A stretch of DNA of 8,291 nt from NCBI GenBank assembly GCA_945870925.1, contig CAMBTZ010000058.1:1-8291 (forward strand). The letters run 5' to 3'. Source of the stretch: Chlamydia trachomatis. GTDB lineage: Bacteria; Chlamydiota; Chlamydiia; Chlamydiales; 2-12-FULL-49-11. The notes under the pieces were generated by a model. It saw only the letters and a list, made by a program, of their open reading frames with translations, searched no databases and was not told the DNA's origin. Each line of letters starts with the position of its first letter. The stretch's first letter is position 1. Position numbers and translations under genes: made by a program. This document shows positions 6,311-8,291 of this stretch, in pieces.

Positions 6311-6344
6311 TATGAGTCTCATTTTAAACTGGATGAGACTCATA
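6311..6344. terminator. Strong hairpin between convergent genes, possible bidirectional terminator
   Basis: TATGAGTCTCAT at 6311-6322 is a perfect 12-bp inverted match to ATGAGACTCATA at 6333-6344, with a 10-nt loop. It lies 10 nt after the csbD stop and contains the stop codon of the minus-strand gene in its loop. The position between converging genes suits a shared terminator. T-tracts after either arm are weak, so termination efficiency is uncertain. Confidence 0.55.
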
Positions 6345-7739
6345 TTCTAATAGAGAATCAATTGCAGCATCACCACGAATTGTGTTGCTTTTTCTATATA
6401 AATCAAGAGCCTGGACATAATCACCACGTTTTTCACAAAGTAGACCAAATTCGTATAATGCCCAAGAGTCCTCGTTTTCAACACCTTGATCTAAATACCC
6501 ATCCCTTTTATCAAGATTTTCAATTTTTTTATAATGATAGAAAAGGAGATGTCTAGCTGAGGAGTCAAGAGATGATTTGGAACTAAGCTCTTCTATGAAA
6601 TGTGCTAAATCAAAACGATCACATAATTCTTCAACGACACTATATTTAAGGAAGTAATTATCTCTAAGTGCTTTAAAAAAAAGTGAAGAGATCTCGCTTA
6701 AGGAATAATTGATTGATGGATTTTCTGCTAAAAAAGTAAGATAGATTTCAGTAACAAAACGATTCCCTGCTAGAGCATGAGTATGAAGAGTTGGAAGAAA
6801 AGATGACTGCTCCTGAATTCTTGAAATATATTTGGATTCCCCTTGAAGCACCCCTTCATAAAGGTAATGAATACCATCATCAGTTATGCCGGCATCCAAT
6901 AGTGCAATACCCAGTTCTGATGGAGGGTAGCCCTCATCTACTAGATTGCGTAAATAAAATATTCTTTTCTCCGGAACAAGTTCTGCCATATATGCAATTG
7001 ATAACAGGTCACCTGCTGCAGCATGTGGTTCTAATAATGTTATGCAGGCTTCTTGTGTTATAGGAGATGGATGGTCGCACAATTGATTATACATTGTGAT
7101 TGCATCCCTATAAAGCCTAAAATTAGAGTCCTGAATCTCTTCTAGCCACGAATCTTTTGATGTTTCTTGTAAAGCTTCAGCCGGGTAATCTGTTACATTT
7201 TCGCTATTGTTAAAAAGTGAGATGCGAAGAGAATGGGGCTCTGAGGGGAACAGAATTGCATCTGTAATAAATTCAGGGGAACTCCAAATAGAGGCGCTAG
7301 GTAGTTTTTTTTGAAAAGCAGGGGCAATTTGAAGTGATGTCCGACATGAATGAAAAAGTATGTTGACTGTTTTAGAAAGTCTAGACAAGTCAAGGTCGAT
7401 AACATCTTTAACGTGTAGTAAGCCATCACTTGTTGACGAGAGATAGAGTTCAGATTCGCTGCTATGAGAAAATATGATTAAAAAATCAATTTTTCTTGAG
7501 CCTAAAGGTAGGGAGTTTAATGCTTTTCCAATGTCTTTATCAGGTGCTAAAAGAAAGAAAACTTTGTGAGTATTTGCAGCCTCTTTAAGTATGCTGCTTA
7601 CCTTATAAGTCTTTGGATTAACAAAACCATCAAAATTATAGCTAGCCATAAGGCATGCAGCTATTGGAGCGTCTTCATCTAACTTTGAAGCGGCAAGATC
7701 CAAATAAGAATTTATAGTTTCAAAGGATAATAATTCCAT
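6324..7739 (-). CDS. Hypothetical protein: putative caspase-like His-Cys domain with Sel1/TPR-like repeats
   Basis: I do not recognise this 471-residue protein as a named family. It has no signal peptide or membrane segment, so it is probably cytosolic or secreted by a signal I cannot see. Residues about 24-160 resemble a clan CD (caspase/CHAT-type) fold. A strand ending in His, KIDFLIIFSHSS (83-94), is followed by ELYLSS. After about 40 residues comes a second strand ending in Cys, VNILFHSCRTS (125-135), then a helix and SASIWSSPEFIT (148-159). His92 and Cys132 would be the catalytic dyad. The family's usual H-G is H-S here, so activity is uncertain. Residues about 205-465 are helical; segments near 235-300 and SWALYEFGLLCEKRGDYVQA (425-444) look like Sel1 or TPR repeats used for protein binding. 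No ribosome site precedes the ATG, but TATAAT lies 13 nt upstream. The codons before the stop form part of the terminal hairpin. The gene is convergent with csbD and divergent from the symporter. Confidence 0.8.
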   Translation of the reverse strand: MELLSFETINSYLDLAASKLDEDAPIAACLMASYNFDGFVNPKTYKVSSILKEAANTHKVFFLLAPDKDIGKALNSLPLGSRKIDFLIIFSHSSESELYLSSTSDGLLHVKDVIDLDLSRLSKTVNILFHSCRTSLQIAPAFQKKLPSASIWSSPEFITDAILFPSEPHSLRISLFNNSENVTDYPAEALQETSKDSWLEEIQDSNFRLYRDAITMYNQLCDHPSPITQEACITLLEPHAAAGDLLSIAYMAELVPEKRIFYLRNLVDEGYPPSELGIALLDAGITDDGIHYLYEGVLQGESKYISRIQEQSSFLPTLHTHALAGNRFVTEIYLTFLAENPSINYSLSEISSLFFKALRDNYFLKYSVVEELCDRFDLAHFIEELSSKSSLDSSARHLLFYHYKKIENLDKRDGYLDQGVENEDSWALYEFGLLCEKRGDYVQALDLYRKSNTIRGDAAIDSLLEYESHPV

Positions 7740-7752
7740 AATTACAAATACA

Positions 7753-7758
7753 ATTATA
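7753..7758 (-). promoter_or_regulatory. Consensus -10 box (TATAAT) just upstream of the caspase-like gene
   Basis: Read on the minus strand, a perfect TATAAT ends 13 nt before the ATG at 7739. A transcript would start about 6-8 nt before the ATG, leaving no room for a ribosome site, and none is visible. There is no good -35 at 17 bp; TTGAAT lies 22 bp upstream. In such A+T-rich sequence a chance match is possible. Confidence 0.35.
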
Positions 7759-7909
7759 ACGATAATCCTAATAAAAAGAAATTCAATTATTTTCCACTAG
7801 ACAAGCTTAACCTGACTTCGGTAGAATTGCTTTATTTCTCATCCTGGTAAGGGGTCAGCTTTTTAAATCAGATGATTTTTTTAAATAAAGCAAAAATTAG
7901 AGGTGAGTT

Positions 7910-8291
7910 GTGTTGTTAGAGAATTTCAATTATTATTTTACACTATTTGTAGTCTTTCCTTCGATAATCGGACTCGGTTTGTATTTTACAATTAAATTAA
8001 AATGTATACAGATCACTAAGGTTAAAGAGAGTTTTTTCTCATTAATTCAAAAAAATGAAGAAGGAGAGGGAAATATTAGCAGGTTTGGAGCAATTGCTTC
8101 GGTTCTTGCCGGAAATTTAGGAACAGGGAATATTTCCGGAATGGCAATTGCAGTTGCAACAGGTGGTCCCGGAGCTCTTGTATGGATGTGGATAATGGCG
8201 TTTTTTGGAGCAATCATCCAATATAGTAGCTGCGTGTTAGGATCTGCATTTAGAAGAAAAAATGAGAAGGGTGAGTATGTAGGTGGGCCTA
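7910..8291 (+). CDS. Sodium:alanine/glycine symporter (AGCS family), 3' end missing
   Basis: This is the N-terminal 127 residues of an inner-membrane carrier that brings alanine or glycine into the cell with sodium. AGCS proteins are usually about 450-550 residues, so roughly three quarters lies beyond the window. A first transmembrane segment is at about 9-29. The family signature NLGTGNISGMAIAVATGG (69-86) continues as PGALVWMWIMAFFG (87-100), and a YVGGP segment (123-127) reaches the window edge. The start is taken as GTG at 7910, with AGAGG at 7899-7903 and 6-nt spacing; TTG at 7913 is a possible alternative. An in-frame TGA at 7904 rules out anything earlier. Most AGCS members have an acidic residue after the GxxxxYx segment; here it reads IIQYSSCVLG. 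Family membership is secure, but substrate preference cannot be told. Confidence 0.93.
   Translation, partial: MLLENFNYYFTLFVVFPSIIGLGLYFTIKLKCIQITKVKESFFSLIQKNEEGEGNISRFGAIASVLAGNLGTGNISGMAIAVATGGPGALVWMWIMAFFGAIIQYSSCVLGSAFRRKNEKGEYVGGP

Noticed and set aside
6308..6556. 82-codon + strand frame downstream of csbD
   Set aside because: It lies antisense to the C-terminal part of the caspase-like gene, begins in the terminator hairpin and is rich in His/Gln/Phe, as expected of a shadow frame.
7865..7878. AAATCA-GA-TGATTT inverted repeat before the symporter
   Set aside because: Short arms and A+T-only character in an A+T-rich leader make chance likely; no promoter hexamers of good spacing accompany it.
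1..8291. CRISPR array, tRNA, rRNA, IS element or prophage genes
   Set aside because: I found no regularly spaced repeats, cloverleaf-type sequence, rRNA-like stretch, transposase or integrase gene on either strand.

Overview
The window comes from a low-GC Gram-negative bacterium with a quinol-oxidising aerobic respiratory chain. Protein similarity to the E. coli Cyo proteins is high, but base composition is A+T-rich. The partial alanine/glycine symporter and the hypothetical repeat protein would suit a host-associated lineage, such as a chlamydia-like or intracellular gammaproteobacterial organism. That placement is an inference; there is no rRNA or other marker here.

Layout: (a) 2-916, the 3' part of a peptidase T gene (+), cut by the left edge. 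(b) 917-1349, a 433-bp gap with no convincing gene but several short hairpins and palindromes, ending in an A+T-rich promoter-like stretch. (c) 1350-5933, a complete, tightly overlapping cyoABCDE operon (+). It encodes cytochrome bo3 ubiquinol oxidase subunits II, I, III and IV plus the heme O synthase that makes its special heme. (d) 6026-6301, a small CsbD/YjbJ-family stress protein (+) with its own hairpin-containing leader. (e) 6324-7739, a hypothetical protein on the minus strand, convergent with csbD. I read it as a caspase-like (clan CD/CHAT-type) His-Cys domain followed by helical Sel1/TPR-like repeats. (f) 7910-8291, the 5' part of an AGCS-family sodium:alanine/glycine symporter (+), divergent from (e) and cut by the right edge.

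How the genes work together: the four Cyo subunits form the inner-membrane proton-pumping oxidase, and CyoE farnesylates heme B to heme O for its binuclear centre. Every cyo junction overlaps (11, 11, 4 and 1 nt), so translation is probably coupled. PepT (peptide breakdown) and the AGCS carrier (amino-acid uptake) both feed amino-acid supply but are not linked to the operon. The features most worth a second look are the caspase-like protein, the lost lipidation cysteine in CyoA, the Arg-to-Lys change at the CyoB quinol site, and the palindromes ahead of cyoA.
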